NCBI RefSeq assembly: GCF_002939985.1 | Contig: NZ_MDFM01000005.1 | Coordinates: forward strand, 61,507-125,506 | Source: Xanthomonas hortorum pv. cynarae | GTDB taxonomy: Bacteria; Pseudomonadota; Gammaproteobacteria; Xanthomonadales; Xanthomonadaceae | Direction of reading: 5' to 3' | DNA length: 64,000 nt | In this document: positions 1 through 9,997 of the stretch, piece by piece | How the letters are laid out: each line of letters begins with the position of its first letter | Numbering within the stretch: position 1 is the stretch's first letter | Notes under the pieces: generated by a model | What the model was told of the DNA's origin: nothing | Databases searched by the model: none | What the model saw: only the letters and a program-made list of their open reading frames with translations | Translations under genes and position numbers: made by a program

Positions 1-47
1 GGGTGCGGTGTCCTTGCCGCGACCTTGACGCTGTGAGTTTGCTGCAG

Positions 48-155
48 GGCCCTTGCCCGCCCACCATCGCAGGACACGCCGCAAGTACGTCCATGTAGGC
101 TCTTACGCGGCATCCATGCCGCGTAAGGTCCCGCGACGGTGAGCGGGCAAGGGCC
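48..155. repeat. Large imperfect palindromic intergenic repeat, copy 1
   Basis: The outer arms GGCCCTTGCCCGC plus a matching extension (48-70) and GCGACGGTGAGCGGGCAAGG plus GCC (133-155) are inverted copies of each other with few mismatches. Inside lies a perfect hairpin with 12-bp arms, CTTACGCGGCAT / ATGCCGCGTAAG (102-127). The element is non-coding. Its start resembles the start of the second palindrome at 211, so the two look like diverged members of one dispersed family. The family name is not known to me. Confidence 0.7.
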
Positions 156-210
156 AGTCGAGAGTGTCGGTGTGCATGGTTTTAAAATAGCGACCGACTA
201 ACTCTCTGGT

Positions 211-314
211 GCGGTGTCCTCGCCGCTTGCGGGACCGTGTGGCGGCATGGATGCCGCCACCGAGCCTCCACGGACGGATTTACGGCGTGGCCCGCGAGCG
301 GTGAGGGCACCGCG
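211..314. repeat. Large imperfect palindromic intergenic repeat, copy 2
   Basis: The left arm (211-236, GCGGTGTCCTCGCCGC...) and right arm (289-313) are imperfect inverted copies. A perfect internal hairpin GGCGGCAT / ATGCCGCC sits at 241-258. The architecture matches the element at 48-155: long outer arms and a short central hairpin built on GGCAT/ATGCC. Bases 1-23 repeat the opening of this element (GCGGTGTCC), so part of a further copy may start the window. The stretch 1-360 carries no convincing gene. Confidence 0.65.
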
Positions 315-360
315 CACTCGACCAACCAGGCTTGTGACTGCAAGCAATCGCGCACCCACA

Positions 361-390
361 AAAAAGCCCCGCAATGCGGGGCTTTTTCTT
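361..390 (-). terminator. Rho-independent terminator downstream of rho
   Basis: The stem GCCCCGC (366-372) / GCGGGGC (376-382) with loop AAT is flanked by A and T runs on both sides, so it can work in either direction. It lies 21 bp beyond the rho stop codon and should end the minus-strand rho transcript. Confidence 0.85.
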
Positions 391-410
391 ATCGAGAATG
401 CCGATCGAAA

Positions 411-2315
411 TCAGCGCTTCATCGAACTGAAGAACTCGTCGTTGGACTTGGTGGTCTTCATCTTGTCCAGCAGGAATTCCATTGCCGCGATTTCGTCCAT
501 CGGGTGCAGCAGCTTGCGCAGAATCCAGATCTTCTGCAGCAGCTCCGGCTCGATCAACAGATCTTCGCGACGCGTACCCGAACGGTTGATGTCGATCGCC
601 GGGTAAACGCGCTTTTCGGTGATGCGACGGTTCAAATGCACTTCGCTATTGCCGGTGCCCTTGAACTCTTCGTAGATCACCTCGTCCATCTTGCTGCCGG
701 TCTCGACCAGCGCCGTGGCGATGATGGTCAGCGAGCCGCCTTCTTCGACGTTACGGGCCGCACCGAAGAAGCGCTTCGGGCGATGCAACGCGTTGGCGTC
801 CACACCACCGGTGAGCACCTTGCCGGAGCTGGGCACCACGTTGTTGTAGGCGCGTGCCAGACGGGTGATCGAGTCGAGCAGGATCACCACGTCCTTCTTG
901 TGCTCGACCAGGCGCTTGGCCCGCTCGATCACCATCTCGGCGACCTGCACGTGACGCGCGGCCGGCTCGTCGAACGTCGAGGAAATAACTTCGCCGCGCA
1001 CGGTGCGCTGCATTTCGGTCACTTCTTCCGGGCGCTCGTCGATCAGCAACACGATCATGTGCACTTCGGGATGATTGCTGGTGATGGCCGTGGCCACCTG
1101 CTGCATCATCATCGTCTTACCGGCCTTGGGCGGGGAGACGATCAGCGCACGCTGACCCTTACCCTGCGGCGCCATCAGATCCAGGATGCGGCCGGTGATG
1201 TCCTCGGTGGACCCATCGCCACGTTCCAGACGGAAACGCCGGCGCGGGAACAGCGGGGTCAGGTTCTCGAACAGCACCTTGTTCTTGCTGGCTTCCAGCG
1301 GCTCGCCGTTGATGGTGTCGACGATCGACAGCGCGAAATAGCGTTCGCCGTCCTTCGGGAAGCGGATGCGGCCGGACAGATGGTCGCCGGTGCGCAGGTT
1401 GAAGCGGCGGATCTGGCTGGGCGAGATATACGTATCGTCCGGACCGGCCAGGTAGCTGGCTTCGGCGGCACGCAGAAAACCGAAGCCGTCGGGCAGGATT
1501 TCCAGCACGCCGTCGGCGGCAACGCCTTCGCCGTGGCGGGTCAGCACCTTGAGCAGGGCGAAGATCACGTCCTGCTTGCGCGCACGCGCCACGCCTTCCT
1601 GGATGTTGAGCTGATCGGCGATATCCAGCAGCTTCTGCGCCGGCATCCGCTTGAGATCGCTCAGCGAATACACCGGGAAGCCATCCGGCACGGCCGGGTG
1701 CGGACGCGCGATAAACGGCTCGTTGCTGCCATCGGACGAGGGCATGCCGCCACCGGTTTCATTACCAAACCGATCACGCGGCCCACGGTCGCGGCGGTTG
1801 CGGAACCGGTCACGGCGATTGCCCTGCTGGTTCTGCCCCTGACCCTGACCTTGCTGATTCTGGCCGGCGTTCTGACCTTGGTCCTGACCCTGACCTTGAT
1901 TTTGCGGCTGGCCCTGGACCTGGGCTTGACCCTGGTTCTGGCCTTGACCCCGGCTTTGCGCCTGATTCTGGTTCTGCTGGTTCTGCGCCTGGTTGAAGCG
2001 CTGCTGCTGCGACTGGCCACCCTCGCGGGATTCGCCATGGTTGTCGCCGCCCTGGTTGCCCTGACTGGCGCTGGGGGCGTTACCGGCATATGCGCCATCG
2101 CTGGACGTCTGCGCCGGTGCCGAATCGGCAGCGTGCGACGGTGCCTGCGGCGCGCGCGGAACATCAGGCGCGGGGCTGGCGGGCAAGGGCAGGTTGGGCT
2201 GTTGCGCGCCACCGTCGTCATTGGCAACGGCGGTCTTGCTCACGCGCGGCTTGCGCACGCGTTTCTCGACAGGAGCGTCGACGCTCCCGGTATCGGAAGA
2301 AGGATGATCGGACAA
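411..2315 (-). CDS. rho: Transcription termination factor Rho, with a long Gln/Asn/Gly-rich N-terminal extension
   Basis: This is the hexameric RNA-dependent ATPase that terminates transcription. The protein has 634 residues. Residues 216-634 correspond to the whole 419-residue E. coli protein: the Rho N-terminal helical domain (about 216-262), the cold-shock-type RNA-binding fold (about 265-345), Walker A PPKAGKT (395-401) and the downstream LIDERPEEV segment. The extra 215 residues contain a basic start, a low-complexity Q/N/G tract (about 84-166) and an Arg-rich stretch (167-183). The start codon is TTG (complement of 2313-2315), preceded by GAGGAA at a suitable distance, and no ATG lies nearby. 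It lies downstream of trxA on the same strand; the rhlB-trxA-rho neighbourhood is widely conserved. The repetitive coding DNA at about 1815-2010 could vary in length between strains. Confidence 0.97.
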   Translation of the reverse strand: MSDHPSSDTGSVDAPVEKRVRKPRVSKTAVANDDGGAQQPNLPLPASPAPDVPRAPQAPSHAADSAPAQTSSDGAYAGNAPSASQGNQGGDNHGESREGGQSQQQRFNQAQNQQNQNQAQSRGQGQNQGQAQVQGQPQNQGQGQDQGQNAGQNQQGQGQGQNQQGNRRDRFRNRRDRGPRDRFGNETGGGMPSSDGSNEPFIARPHPAVPDGFPVYSLSDLKRMPAQKLLDIADQLNIQEGVARARKQDVIFALLKVLTRHGEGVAADGVLEILPDGFGFLRAAEASYLAGPDDTYISPSQIRRFNLRTGDHLSGRIRFPKDGERYFALSIVDTINGEPLEASKNKVLFENLTPLFPRRRFRLERGDGSTEDITGRILDLMAPQGKGQRALIVSPPKAGKTMMMQQVATAITSNHPEVHMIVLLIDERPEEVTEMQRTVRGEVISSTFDEPAARHVQVAEMVIERAKRLVEHKKDVVILLDSITRLARAYNNVVPSSGKVLTGGVDANALHRPKRFFGAARNVEEGGSLTIIATALVETGSKMDEVIYEEFKGTGNSEVHLNRRITEKRVYPAIDINRSGTRREDLLIEPELLQKIWILRKLLHPMDEIAAMEFLLDKMKTTKSNDEFFSSMKR

Positions 2316-2535
2316 GTGCTTGATTCCTCGCTAAGAGTGCGAGCGCCCGGCTGGGGGGCGAACTATGGTGATGGGAGTCTAGAGAGACGTTTCTAGAGGG
2401 GTACGGCGGCGCACGAACGTGCTCCGGATCGACTGACACTATCACCGCTGCGCTTAACCGCGCAAGCGTCTGCCGGGGCAGGGTTTAACTGCTGGCGAAA
2501 CATCGGGGGCGCCCATCGCTGGGACGCCCGCTCGC

Positions 2536-2877
2536 TCAGGCGGCCGCGCCGCCCAGGGTCTTGTCGATCATCTGGGTGAGTTGGCCCTTGCCAACCGCCC
2601 CGATCTGGGTTGCCTGCACCTGCCCGTCCTTGAACAGCAGCAGCATCGGGATCGACCGCACGTGGTACTTGATGGCCAGGGCGCGGTTCTGGTCCACATT
2701 GACCTTGGCAACCTTCAGTCTGCCCTGATATGTATCGGCCAGATCGTCCAGTACCGGGGCGATCATCTTGCACGGGCCACACCATTCGGCCCAGAAATCC
2801 ACCAGGACCGGTTCGCCGGATTGCAGTACAGCTGTATCGAAGTCGGCATCGCCGACATGTTGAACCTTGTCGCTCAC
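2536..2877 (-). CDS. trxA: Thioredoxin 1
   Basis: This is a cytoplasmic dithiol reductant of the thioredoxin fold, 113 residues. It shows the WCGPC active site within [15 protein letters not shown] and the cis-proline segment RSIPML. I start it at GTG (2875-2877) because AGGAG lies 7 bases upstream; the in-frame extension to 2898 would add seven residues unlike the family and would bury that ribosome-binding site. The gene is divergent from rhlB, with a 198-bp intergenic region holding a strong hairpin at 2901-2924. Length and motifs are standard, so confidence is high. Confidence 0.97.
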   Translation of the reverse strand: MSDKVQHVGDADFDTAVLQSGEPVLVDFWAEWCGPCKMIAPVLDDLADTYQGRLKVAKVNVDQNRALAIKYHVRSIPMLLLFKDGQVQATQIGAVGKGQLTQMIDKTLGGAAA

Positions 2878-2900
2878 GTTGGGTCTCCTGGAAACCAAAA

Positions 2901-2924
2901 CGGCCCGCCCGAACGGGCAGGCCG
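2901..2924 (-). promoter_or_regulatory. Terminator-like hairpin in the trxA leader
   Basis: The arms CGGCCCGCCCG and CGGGCAGGCCG pair with one mismatch around an AA loop. Read on the minus strand, the hairpin is followed by TTTTGG and then by the trxA ribosome-binding site, so it looks like an intrinsic terminator or attenuator in the trxA 5' untranslated region. No transcript start is known, so regulation is inferred. Confidence 0.45.
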
Positions 2925-3075
2925 CTACATTGCGTTAAACTGGGGCATTGCGCGACTGAATCAAGTGTCAGTCCTGAAGCCGCGCTGTCCGCCACAACAG
3001 CCGCAGTTTGCGACGCTGTCGGCATCGATGCAAGCCGCGCCCGGGCTGCCCAGGGCGCCTCACGAAGACGGAATA

Positions 3076-4812
3076 ATGAGCGACAAACCGCTGACCGATT
3101 TGACCTTTTCCACGTTCGACCTGCATCCGGCGCTGATCGCCGGGCTGGAGAGCGCCGGGTTTACCCGCTGTACCCCGATCCAGGCGCTGACCCTGCCGGT
3201 CGCGCTGCCAGGCGGCGATGTCGCCGGCCAGGCCCAGACCGGCACCGGCAAGACCCTGGCGTTCCTGGTGACGGTGGTGAACCGCCTGCTGAACCGCCCG
3301 GCGCTGGCCGACCGCAAGCCGGAAGACCCGCGCGCGCTGATCCTGGCCCCGACCCGCGAGCTGGCGATCCAGATCCACAAGGATGCGGTCAAGTTCGGCG
3401 CCGACCTGGGCCTGCGCTTTGCGCTGGTCTACGGCGGGGTGGACTACGACAAGCAACGCGAGCTGCTGCAGCAGGGCGTGGACGTGATCATCGCCACCCC
3501 GGGCCGGCTGATCGACTACGTCAAGCAGCACAAGGTGGTCTCGCTGCACGCCTGCGAAATCTGCGTGCTGGACGAAGCCGACCGCATGTTCGACCTGGGC
3601 TTCATCAAGGACATCCGCTTCCTGCTGCGGCGCATGCCCGAGCGCGGCACCCGCCAGACCCTGCTGTTCTCGGCCACGCTCAGCCATCGCGTGCTCGAGC
3701 TCGCCTACGAGCACATGAACGAGCCGGAAAAGCTCGTGGTCGAAACCGAGACCATCACTGCCGCACGCGTACGTCAGCGTATCTATTTCCCCTCCGACGA
3801 AGAGAAGCAGACGCTGCTGCTCGGCTTGCTGTCGCGTAGCGAAGGCGCGCGCACCATGGTGTTCGTCAACACCAAGGCGTTCGTCGAGCGCGTGGCGCGC
3901 ACCCTTGAGCGTCATGGCTACCGGGTCGGCGTGTTGTCCGGCGATGTGCCGCAGAAGAAGCGCGAGTCGCTGCTCAACCGCTTCCAGAAGGGCCAGCTCG
4001 AAATCCTGGTCGCCACCGACGTGGCCGCACGCGGCCTGCATATCGACGGCGTCAAGTACGTCTACAACTACGACCTACCCTTCGATGCGGAAGACTACGT
4101 ACACCGCATCGGCCGTACCGCGCGTCTGGGCGAAGAAGGCGATGCGATCAGCTTCGCCTGCGAGCGCTATGCGATGAGCCTGCCGGACATCGAGGCCTAC
4201 ATCGCGCAGAAGATCCCGGTCGAGCCGGTGACCTCCGAGCTGCTGATCCCGTTGCCGCGTGTGGCACGCGTGCCGGTGGAAGGCGAAGAGGCCGACGACG
4301 ACGCTGGCGACAGCGTGGGCACCATTTTCCGTGAAGCGCGCGAACAGCGTGCAGCCGAAGAACAGCGTCGCGGCGGTGGCCGTAGTGGCCCGGGTGGCGC
4401 TTCGCGCAGCGGCAGCAGCAGTGGCGGTGGTCGCCGTGACGGCGGCAGTGCCGATGGCAAGCCGCGTCCGCGCCGCAAGCCGCGTGTCGAAGGCGACGTT
4501 GCCGCCGAGACGGCAACCGTTGCCGCAGCGTCGGAAACGCCTGTGGTCGCCGCAGCGACTGCCGAAGCGCCGTCGACCATCCTGGCCGATGCCGAGCGCG
4601 CACCGCGCAAGCGTCGCCGTCGCCGTAACGGTCGTCCGGTCGAAGGTGCCGAGCCTGCCGTGGCGTCCACACCGGTTGCCGCGCCGGCCGCACCACGCAA
4701 GCCGACCCAGGTGGTCGCAAAGCCGGTGCGCAGTGCGACCAAGCCCTCGGGTAGCCCGTCGCTGCTGAGTCGTATCGGCCGCAGATTGCGTTCGCTGGTC
4801 TCCGGCAACTGA
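3076..4812 (+). CDS. rhlB: DEAD-box ATP-dependent RNA helicase RhlB
   Basis: This is an RNA helicase of the RhlB type, a degradosome partner in enterobacteria. It has 578 residues. Motifs in order: Q-motif region [13 protein letters not shown], Walker [22 protein letters not shown] in [13 protein letters not shown] in LFSATLSH, and HRIGRTAR. After the helicase core (about residue 390) comes a long Ala/Arg/Gly-rich tail with RRRR clusters, making it much longer than the 421-residue E. coli protein; such basic tails commonly bind RNA. The ATG at 3076 gives the N-terminus [18 protein letters not shown]; the open frame extends further upstream but without family similarity. It is divergent from trxA and close to rho. 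Confidence 0.94.
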   Translation: MSDKPLTDLTFSTFDLHPALIAGLESAGFTRCTPIQALTLPVALPGGDVAGQAQTGTGKTLAFLVTVVNRLLNRPALADRKPEDPRALILAPTRELAIQIHKDAVKFGADLGLRFALVYGGVDYDKQRELLQQGVDVIIATPGRLIDYVKQHKVVSLHACEICVLDEADRMFDLGFIKDIRFLLRRMPERGTRQTLLFSATLSHRVLELAYEHMNEPEKLVVETETITAARVRQRIYFPSDEEKQTLLLGLLSRSEGARTMVFVNTKAFVERVARTLERHGYRVGVLSGDVPQKKRESLLNRFQKGQLEILVATDVAARGLHIDGVKYVYNYDLPFDAEDYVHRIGRTARLGEEGDAISFACERYAMSLPDIEAYIAQKIPVEPVTSELLIPLPRVARVPVEGEEADDDAGDSVGTIFREAREQRAAEEQRRGGGRSGPGGASRSGSSSGGGRRDGGSADGKPRPRRKPRVEGDVAAETATVAAASETPVVAAATAEAPSTILADAERAPRKRRRRRNGRPVEGAEPAVASTPVAAPAAPRKPTQVVAKPVRSATKPSGSPSLLSRIGRRLRSLVSGN

Positions 4813-4828
4813 TCTATTGCCGCTGCAA

Positions 4829-4855
4829 TCGCATCGCCGGGCTTCGGCGATGCGA
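4829..4855 (+). terminator. Stem-loop after rhlB
   Basis: TCGCATCGCC and GGCGATGCGA form a perfect 10-bp stem 16 bp after the rhlB stop. No T-run follows, so it may be a weak or Rho-dependent terminator or an mRNA 3' end stabiliser between rhlB and ftsE. Confidence 0.5.
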
Positions 4856-4887
4856 CGCAAGCGCTGGCGCTCCGGCATAATCGCTGG

Positions 4888-5574
4888 ATGACCGTTCTGC
4901 GTTTCGACAACGTCAGCAAGCACTACGCCGGTGGCCACCAGGCGCTGACCGATGTCAGCTTCGAAGTGGCCGATGGCGAGATGCTGTTCGTGACCGGCCA
5001 CTCCGGCGCCGGCAAAAGTACCTTGCTCAAATTGATCCACCTCAGCGAGCGCCCGAGCCAGGGCGCGGTGCTGCTGGGTGAGCGCAACCTGCTCAAGGTG
5101 CGCGGCCGGCAGATTCCGTTGCATCGTCGCCAGGTGGGGGCGGTCTATCAGGACCATCGCCTGCTCACCGACCGCAGCATCGCCGAGAACGTGGCATTGC
5201 CATTGATCCTGCGTGGCACCCGCCGCGCCGAGATCGGCAAGCGCGTGCGTTCGGCGCTGGAACGGATTGGGTTGGCTCATCGCGAGAAGGCCTTGCCGTC
5301 GCAGTTGTCGGCCGGCGAGCAGCAGCGCGTGGGTATCGCCCGCGCCATTGTCGGCGAGCCGCGTTTGCTGGTGGCCGATGAGCCCACCGGCAATCTCGAC
5401 CCGGCGCTGGCCGCCGAAATCATGCAGTTGTTTGCCGAGCTGCCGGCGCGCGGCACCAGCGTGCTGGTGGTCAGCCACGACCTGGCCTTGCTCAAGCAGA
5501 TGCGCAAGCGCGTGCTGATCCTGGATCACGGCCGGCTGGTCGACGACATCTCGCCGCAGGATCTGGCCGAATGA
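4888..5574 (+). CDS. ftsE: Cell-division ABC transporter ATPase FtsE
   Basis: This is the ATPase half of FtsEX, which couples the divisome to activation of peptidoglycan hydrolases. It has 228 residues, the normal length. Walker A is GHSGAGKST, the signature is LSAGEQQRVGIARAI, Walker B is LLVADEPTGNLD, and the switch His is in VVSHD. The stop overlaps the ftsX start as ATGA (5571-5574), so the two are almost certainly translationally coupled. The cassette continues with a double-receiver protein and ung. The whole set probably shares a promoter in the short gap after rhlB, although I see no strong promoter sequence there. Confidence 0.97.
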   Translation: MTVLRFDNVSKHYAGGHQALTDVSFEVADGEMLFVTGHSGAGKSTLLKLIHLSERPSQGAVLLGERNLLKVRGRQIPLHRRQVGAVYQDHRLLTDRSIAENVALPLILRGTRRAEIGKRVRSALERIGLAHREKALPSQLSAGEQQRVGIARAIVGEPRLLVADEPTGNLDPALAAEIMQLFAELPARGTSVLVVSHDLALLKQMRKRVLILDHGRLVDDISPQDLAE

Positions 5575-6521
5575 GCAAGCCCGCCAATACCGAAGCCGCC
5601 GCACCCTCGCGCTTCGGCGTGTGGATTGACCACCATCTGCACAGCATCGCCTTCAGCCTGGGCCGCGCGATGCGCAAGCCGTGGGCCACCTTGCTGACCA
5701 TCGTGGTGATGGCGCTGGCACTGGCCTTGCCGCTAGGGCTGTCGATCGCGCTGGACAACGTCAAGCTGCTGGCCGGCAGCGTGCAGCAATCGCGCGAGAT
5801 CAATCTGTTCCTGAAGGTCGATATCGGCGCCGATGCCGCACAGGCGCTGGCCGGCGAATTGCGTGCGCGCCCCGACGTCGCCCAGGTCACCCTGCGTACG
5901 CCCGCACAGGGACTGACCGAGCTGCGCGAAAGCGCCAAGCTCAATGAGGCGATCGATGCGCTCGGCGACAACCCGCTCCCCACGTTGTTGATCGTCACCC
6001 CGACCGATGCGGCCGACGATGCGCAACTGGCCGGCGCGTTGCAGGCCTTGCCGCAGACCGACCAGGTGCAGCACGACGCGCTGTGGCGCAAACGCCTGGA
6101 TGGCTGGCTGCGCTTTGGCGAGCGTCTGGTGCAGGTGCTGTCGGCGCTGCTCGGCGTCGGCGCGGTGCTGGTGGTCGGCAACACGGTGCGGCTGGATATC
6201 CAATCGCGGCGCGAGGAAATCGGCGTGCTGCAGCTGCTGGGCGCCAGCGATGGCTTCATCCGGCGCCCGTTTCTGTATCTGGGTGCGTGGTACGGGCTGG
6301 GTGCCGGCGCGGTTGCGCTCGCGCTGATCGCCGCCTCCGGGCTGGCCTTGCAGGCACCGTTGGCGACATTGGCCGACAGCTATGGCAGTTCTTTTACCCT
6401 GCACGGGCTCGATCTGCTGCATTCTGCGATGGTGCTGGTCGGCACCCTGGTCCTGGGTTGGCTGGGCGCCTGGCTGGTGACCGGCCATTTCCTTCGCCAG
6501 ACCCGTCCCACCGAGACCTGA
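5571..6521 (+). CDS. ftsX: Cell-division ABC transporter permease FtsX
   Basis: This is the membrane partner of FtsE, 316 residues. It has a cytoplasmic N-terminus, a first membrane segment (about 40-60, beginning PWATLLTIVVMALALALPL), a periplasmic domain of roughly 110 residues, and three further membrane segments in the C-terminal half. The conserved FtsX cytoplasmic loop appears as IQSRREEIGVLQLLGAS. The gene starts within the ATGA overlap with ftsE, and the next gene begins 8 bp after its stop. Confidence 0.96.
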   Translation: MSKPANTEAAAPSRFGVWIDHHLHSIAFSLGRAMRKPWATLLTIVVMALALALPLGLSIALDNVKLLAGSVQQSREINLFLKVDIGADAAQALAGELRARPDVAQVTLRTPAQGLTELRESAKLNEAIDALGDNPLPTLLIVTPTDAADDAQLAGALQALPQTDQVQHDALWRKRLDGWLRFGERLVQVLSALLGVGAVLVVGNTVRLDIQSRREEIGVLQLLGASDGFIRRPFLYLGAWYGLGAGAVALALIAASGLALQAPLATLADSYGSSFTLHGLDLLHSAMVLVGTLVLGWLGAWLVTGHFLRQTRPTET

Positions 6522-6529
6522 GGCCTGCC

Positions 6530-7372
6530 ATGCATCCACCAGATCTCAAACACCTGATCAGCGACGCGCCGCGCGTGATGGTGGTCGATGGCTCGAAGCT
6601 GGTGCGCAAGCTGATTGCCGATGTGCTGACCCGCGACCTGCCGAATGTGCAGGTGATCGGCTGCTCCAGCATTGCCGAGGCGCGTCAGGCGCTGGAAGCC
6701 GGCACGGTGGATCTGGTCACCACCTCGCTGTCGCTGCCCGACGGCGATGGCCTGACCCTGGCGCGCAGCGTGCGCGAAGCGGCCGGCCAGGCCTACGTGC
6801 CGGTGATCGTGGTCTCCGGCGATGCGCAGCAGCACCTGGTGGAGCGCCGCTTTACCGAGTACGTCACCGATTATTTCGACAAGGCGCTGGGCCACGAAGC
6901 TCTGGCGACCTTCATCCGCGGCTATGTGCAGCCCGAGCCGATCGTCGGCGCGACCGTGCTGTACATCGAAGACAGCCGCGTGGTGGCCGAGGCGACCAAG
7001 CGCATGCTCGAGCGCCAGAGCCTGAAGGTCATCCACGTGCTCACCGCCGAAGACGCCTTCGCGCTGCTCACCGCCGAATCGCTGGGCCGCACCGAGCGCC
7101 GCATCGACGTGGTGCTGACCGATGTGACCTTGAAAGGCGAGCTCAACGGCCGCGACGTGGTCGAGCGCATCCGCATCGATTTCGCCTACGGCAAGCGCCG
7201 TCTGCCGGTGCTTGTGATGACCGGCGACACCAACCCGCGCAACCAGTCCGAGCTGCTGCGCGCCGGCGCCAACGATCTGGTGCAAAAACCCATTGAAGAG
7301 CGGCTGCTGGTGACCAAGGTGTTGTTCCAGCTGCGCCTGGCACGGCTTGAGGATCAGGCTGTCACGCTATGA
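6530..7372 (+). CDS. Response-regulator-like protein with two receiver domains, the first degenerate
   Basis: The protein has 280 residues and consists of two CheY-like receiver (REC) domains with no output domain. REC2 (about 142-270) is intact: acidic pair E147-D148, phospho-acceptor D198, switch T231 in MTGD, and K253 in VQKP. REC1 (about 13-130) keeps D20, S96 and K118 but has Ser at position 66 where the phospho-Asp should be, so it probably cannot be phosphorylated. The ATG at 6530 follows ftsX by 8 bp and the stop overlaps ung as ATGA, so it belongs to the ftsEX operon. It may relay or sense a phosphosignal by protein contact. No cognate kinase is present in the window, and the function is not known to me. 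Confidence 0.85.
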   Translation: MHPPDLKHLISDAPRVMVVDGSKLVRKLIADVLTRDLPNVQVIGCSSIAEARQALEAGTVDLVTTSLSLPDGDGLTLARSVREAAGQAYVPVIVVSGDAQQHLVERRFTEYVTDYFDKALGHEALATFIRGYVQPEPIVGATVLYIEDSRVVAEATKRMLERQSLKVIHVLTAEDAFALLTAESLGRTERRIDVVLTDVTLKGELNGRDVVERIRIDFAYGKRRLPVLVMTGDTNPRNQSELLRAGANDLVQKPIEERLLVTKVLFQLRLARLEDQAVTL

Positions 7373-8112
7373 CTGAAATGTTAGATGTGGCCGAAGTAGA
7401 AGCACGTATCCAGCTGGAACCGTCGTGGAAGGCGCGTGTGGGCGATTGGTTGCTGCGCCCGGAAATGCAGGAACTGTCCGCCTTCCTGCGTCAGCGCAAG
7501 GCGGCTGGTGCGCGGGTGTTTCCGCCCGGCCCGCAGATCTTTGCCGCTTTCGATGCCACCCCGTTCGAGCAGGTCAAGGTGGTGATCCTGGGCCAGGACC
7601 CGTATCACGGCGAAGGCCAGGCGCACGGGCTGTGCTTTTCGGTGTTGCCCGGCGTGCCGGTGCCGCCGTCGCTGCTCAACATCTCCAAAGAGATTCAGGA
7701 CGACCTGGGCATCGCACGGCCGGACCACGGCTATCTGATGCCGTGGGCGAGCCAAGGCGTGCTGCTGCTCAATGCGGTGCTGACGGTGGAGCAGGGGCGT
7801 GCCGGCGCGCACCAGAACAAGGGCTGGGAAGGCTTTACCGATCACGTGGTGGAAACGCTCAACCGCGAGCGCGAAGGCCTGGTGTTCCTGCTGTGGGGCA
7901 GTTACGCGCAGTCCAAGGGCAAGGTCATCGACCAGGCGCGCCATCGCGTGTTCAAGGCCCCGCATCCCTCGCCGTTGTCGGCGCATCGCGGCTTTCTGGG
8001 CTGCCAGCATTTCTCCAAGACCAACGACCATCTGCAACGGCGCGGGCTCGGCCCGATCGACTGGTCGCTACCGCCGCGTAACGCGCTCGACACCACGCCC
8101 GCCCGCGGCTGA
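7369..8112 (+). CDS. ung: Uracil-DNA glycosylase, family 1
   Basis: This enzyme removes uracil from DNA as the first step of base excision repair. It has 247 residues, slightly longer than E. coli Ung. The catalytic water-activating motif GQDPYHG lies in [17 protein letters not shown] and the minor-groove loop [11 protein letters not shown] is intact. The ATG overlaps the stop of the double-receiver gene (ATGA), placing a repair enzyme at the end of the ftsEX operon. It has no terminator of its own before the rpoH promoter region. Confidence 0.97.
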   Translation: MTEMLDVAEVEARIQLEPSWKARVGDWLLRPEMQELSAFLRQRKAAGARVFPPGPQIFAAFDATPFEQVKVVILGQDPYHGEGQAHGLCFSVLPGVPVPPSLLNISKEIQDDLGIARPDHGYLMPWASQGVLLLNAVLTVEQGRAGAHQNKGWEGFTDHVVETLNREREGLVFLLWGSYAQSKGKVIDQARHRVFKAPHPSPLSAHRGFLGCQHFSKTNDHLQRRGLGPIDWSLPPRNALDTTPARG

Positions 8113-8256
8113 ACGGGTCGGGCGGCACCGCATTTCGCATTGGTTTTGTCACGGTCTTCGCAGCGTGGCGGTGATAACTTACCCATCGATTCGTGGAGTT
8201 GGCCGCTGGAACGCCGGTATGGTCAAAAGCCCGAACGTCCTATAAATGGAACGCTG

Positions 8257-8284
8257 GGAACTCTTACTGTACCCGGCAGTCCAA
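8257..8284 (+). promoter_or_regulatory. Sigma-E-like promoter candidate for rpoH
   Basis: GGAACT (8257-8262) and TCCAA (8280-8284) are separated by 17 bp and lie 25 bp before the rpoH ATG. This resembles the extracytoplasmic sigma-E consensus (GGAACTT / TCTGA). Control of rpoH by sigma-E is known in E. coli; here it is inferred from sequence only. A TATAAAT box at about 8241 could belong to a second, housekeeping promoter. Confidence 0.4.
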
Positions 8285-8309
8285 TAGTTCGACTGCTAAG
8301 ATGGTGCCT

Positions 8310-9185
<876 letters not shown>

Positions 9186-9214
9186 TCGGTTCGATCACGC
9201 GCGTCAGGTTGCAA

Positions 9215-9240
9215 AAACGGCCCGGTTTTCCGGGCCGTTT
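9215..9240 (+). terminator. Terminator after rpoH
   Basis: AAACGGCCCGG / CCGGGCCGTTT form a perfect 11-bp stem around a TTTT loop, flanked by A and T. It lies between rpoH and the convergent TRIC gene and can serve both strands. Confidence 0.85.
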
Positions 9241-9330
9241 GCGTTGCAGGTGTGCAGTTTTCATGTCCTTCGAGAAGCTGACGAACCGTCCGGGTGATGC
9301 GCCCGGCATTGTCGCTTCGGCCGACGACAG

Positions 9331-9945
9331 CTATTCCGGCAGACGCGCCACCGGTAGATGCCAGCCATAGCGGATGGCCATGAAACGCAGGCCGAAACAC
9401 ACGCCGGCGCCGGTTGCCAGTGACCAGGCTTGCGGCACGTCGAGCACATGCCCGATCGCGACCAGGCCGCCGCCTGCGAGTGCGGCCACTGCATATAGCT
9501 CCGCCTGCAATACCACCGGCGTGCGCGCTACCAGCAGGTCCCGCGCGATGCCGCCGCCGATGCCGCTGAGCATGCCGAGCAAAGTCGCGCTGAGCGGGCT
9601 GAGCTGATAGTCCAGCGCCTTGCTGGTGCCGTAGACCGCAAACAAGGCCAGCCCGGCTGCGTCGAACAGTTGCACCGGGTTGCGCAGCCGTTCCACTGCG
9701 GCATGCCAGCGGAAACCGGCCACCCCGGCCAGGCAGGCGATGAGCAGATACTGCGGATGCACCAACGCAGCCGGCGGGGTGGCGCCGATCAACACATCGC
9801 GCACGATCCCGCCGGACACCGCCGCCGCGCACGACAGCACCAGCACGCCGAACAGATCCAGGCGATTGCGCACCGCCACGGTGGCGCCGCTGAGGGCGAA
9901 CACGAAGGTGCCGAGCAGATCCAGCAGGAACAGGAGAGTGGTCAC
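9331..9945 (-). CDS. TRIC/UPF0126 family membrane protein (YadS-like)
   Basis: This is an inner-membrane protein of 204 residues with about seven hydrophobic segments. It shows the internal duplication typical of UPF0126: each half carries a Gly-rich GGI(V/A)RD motif (SGGIVRDVL in the first, GGGIARDLL in the second). Bacterial members are related to trimeric intracellular cation channels, and some have been linked to glycine uptake. The substrate cannot be read from sequence. The gene is convergent with rpoH and lies downstream of the type II NADH dehydrogenase on the same strand, with a gap of about 50 bp. Confidence 0.88.
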   Translation of the reverse strand: MTTLLFLLDLLGTFVFALSGATVAVRNRLDLFGVLVLSCAAAVSGGIVRDVLIGATPPAALVHPQYLLIACLAGVAGFRWHAAVERLRNPVQLFDAAGLALFAVYGTSKALDYQLSPLSATLLGMLSGIGGGIARDLLVARTPVVLQAELYAVAALAGGGLVAIGHVLDVPQAWSLATGAGVCFGLRFMAIRYGWHLPVARLPE

Positions 9946-9997
9946 GGCGCCGCAGTGGGAACGGGCGGGACAGCATCGCGCACCGCCCGTCGCACTG

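Noticed and set aside
237..2396. Long plus-strand open frame across the rho region (719 codons)
   Set aside because: It is antisense to rho, repetitive because rho is repetitive there, and has no start context or family motif.
2968..4041. Minus-strand open frame opposite rhlB
   Set aside because: A high-GC shadow of the helicase gene; His/Gln/Leu-rich nonsense typical of the antisense frame.
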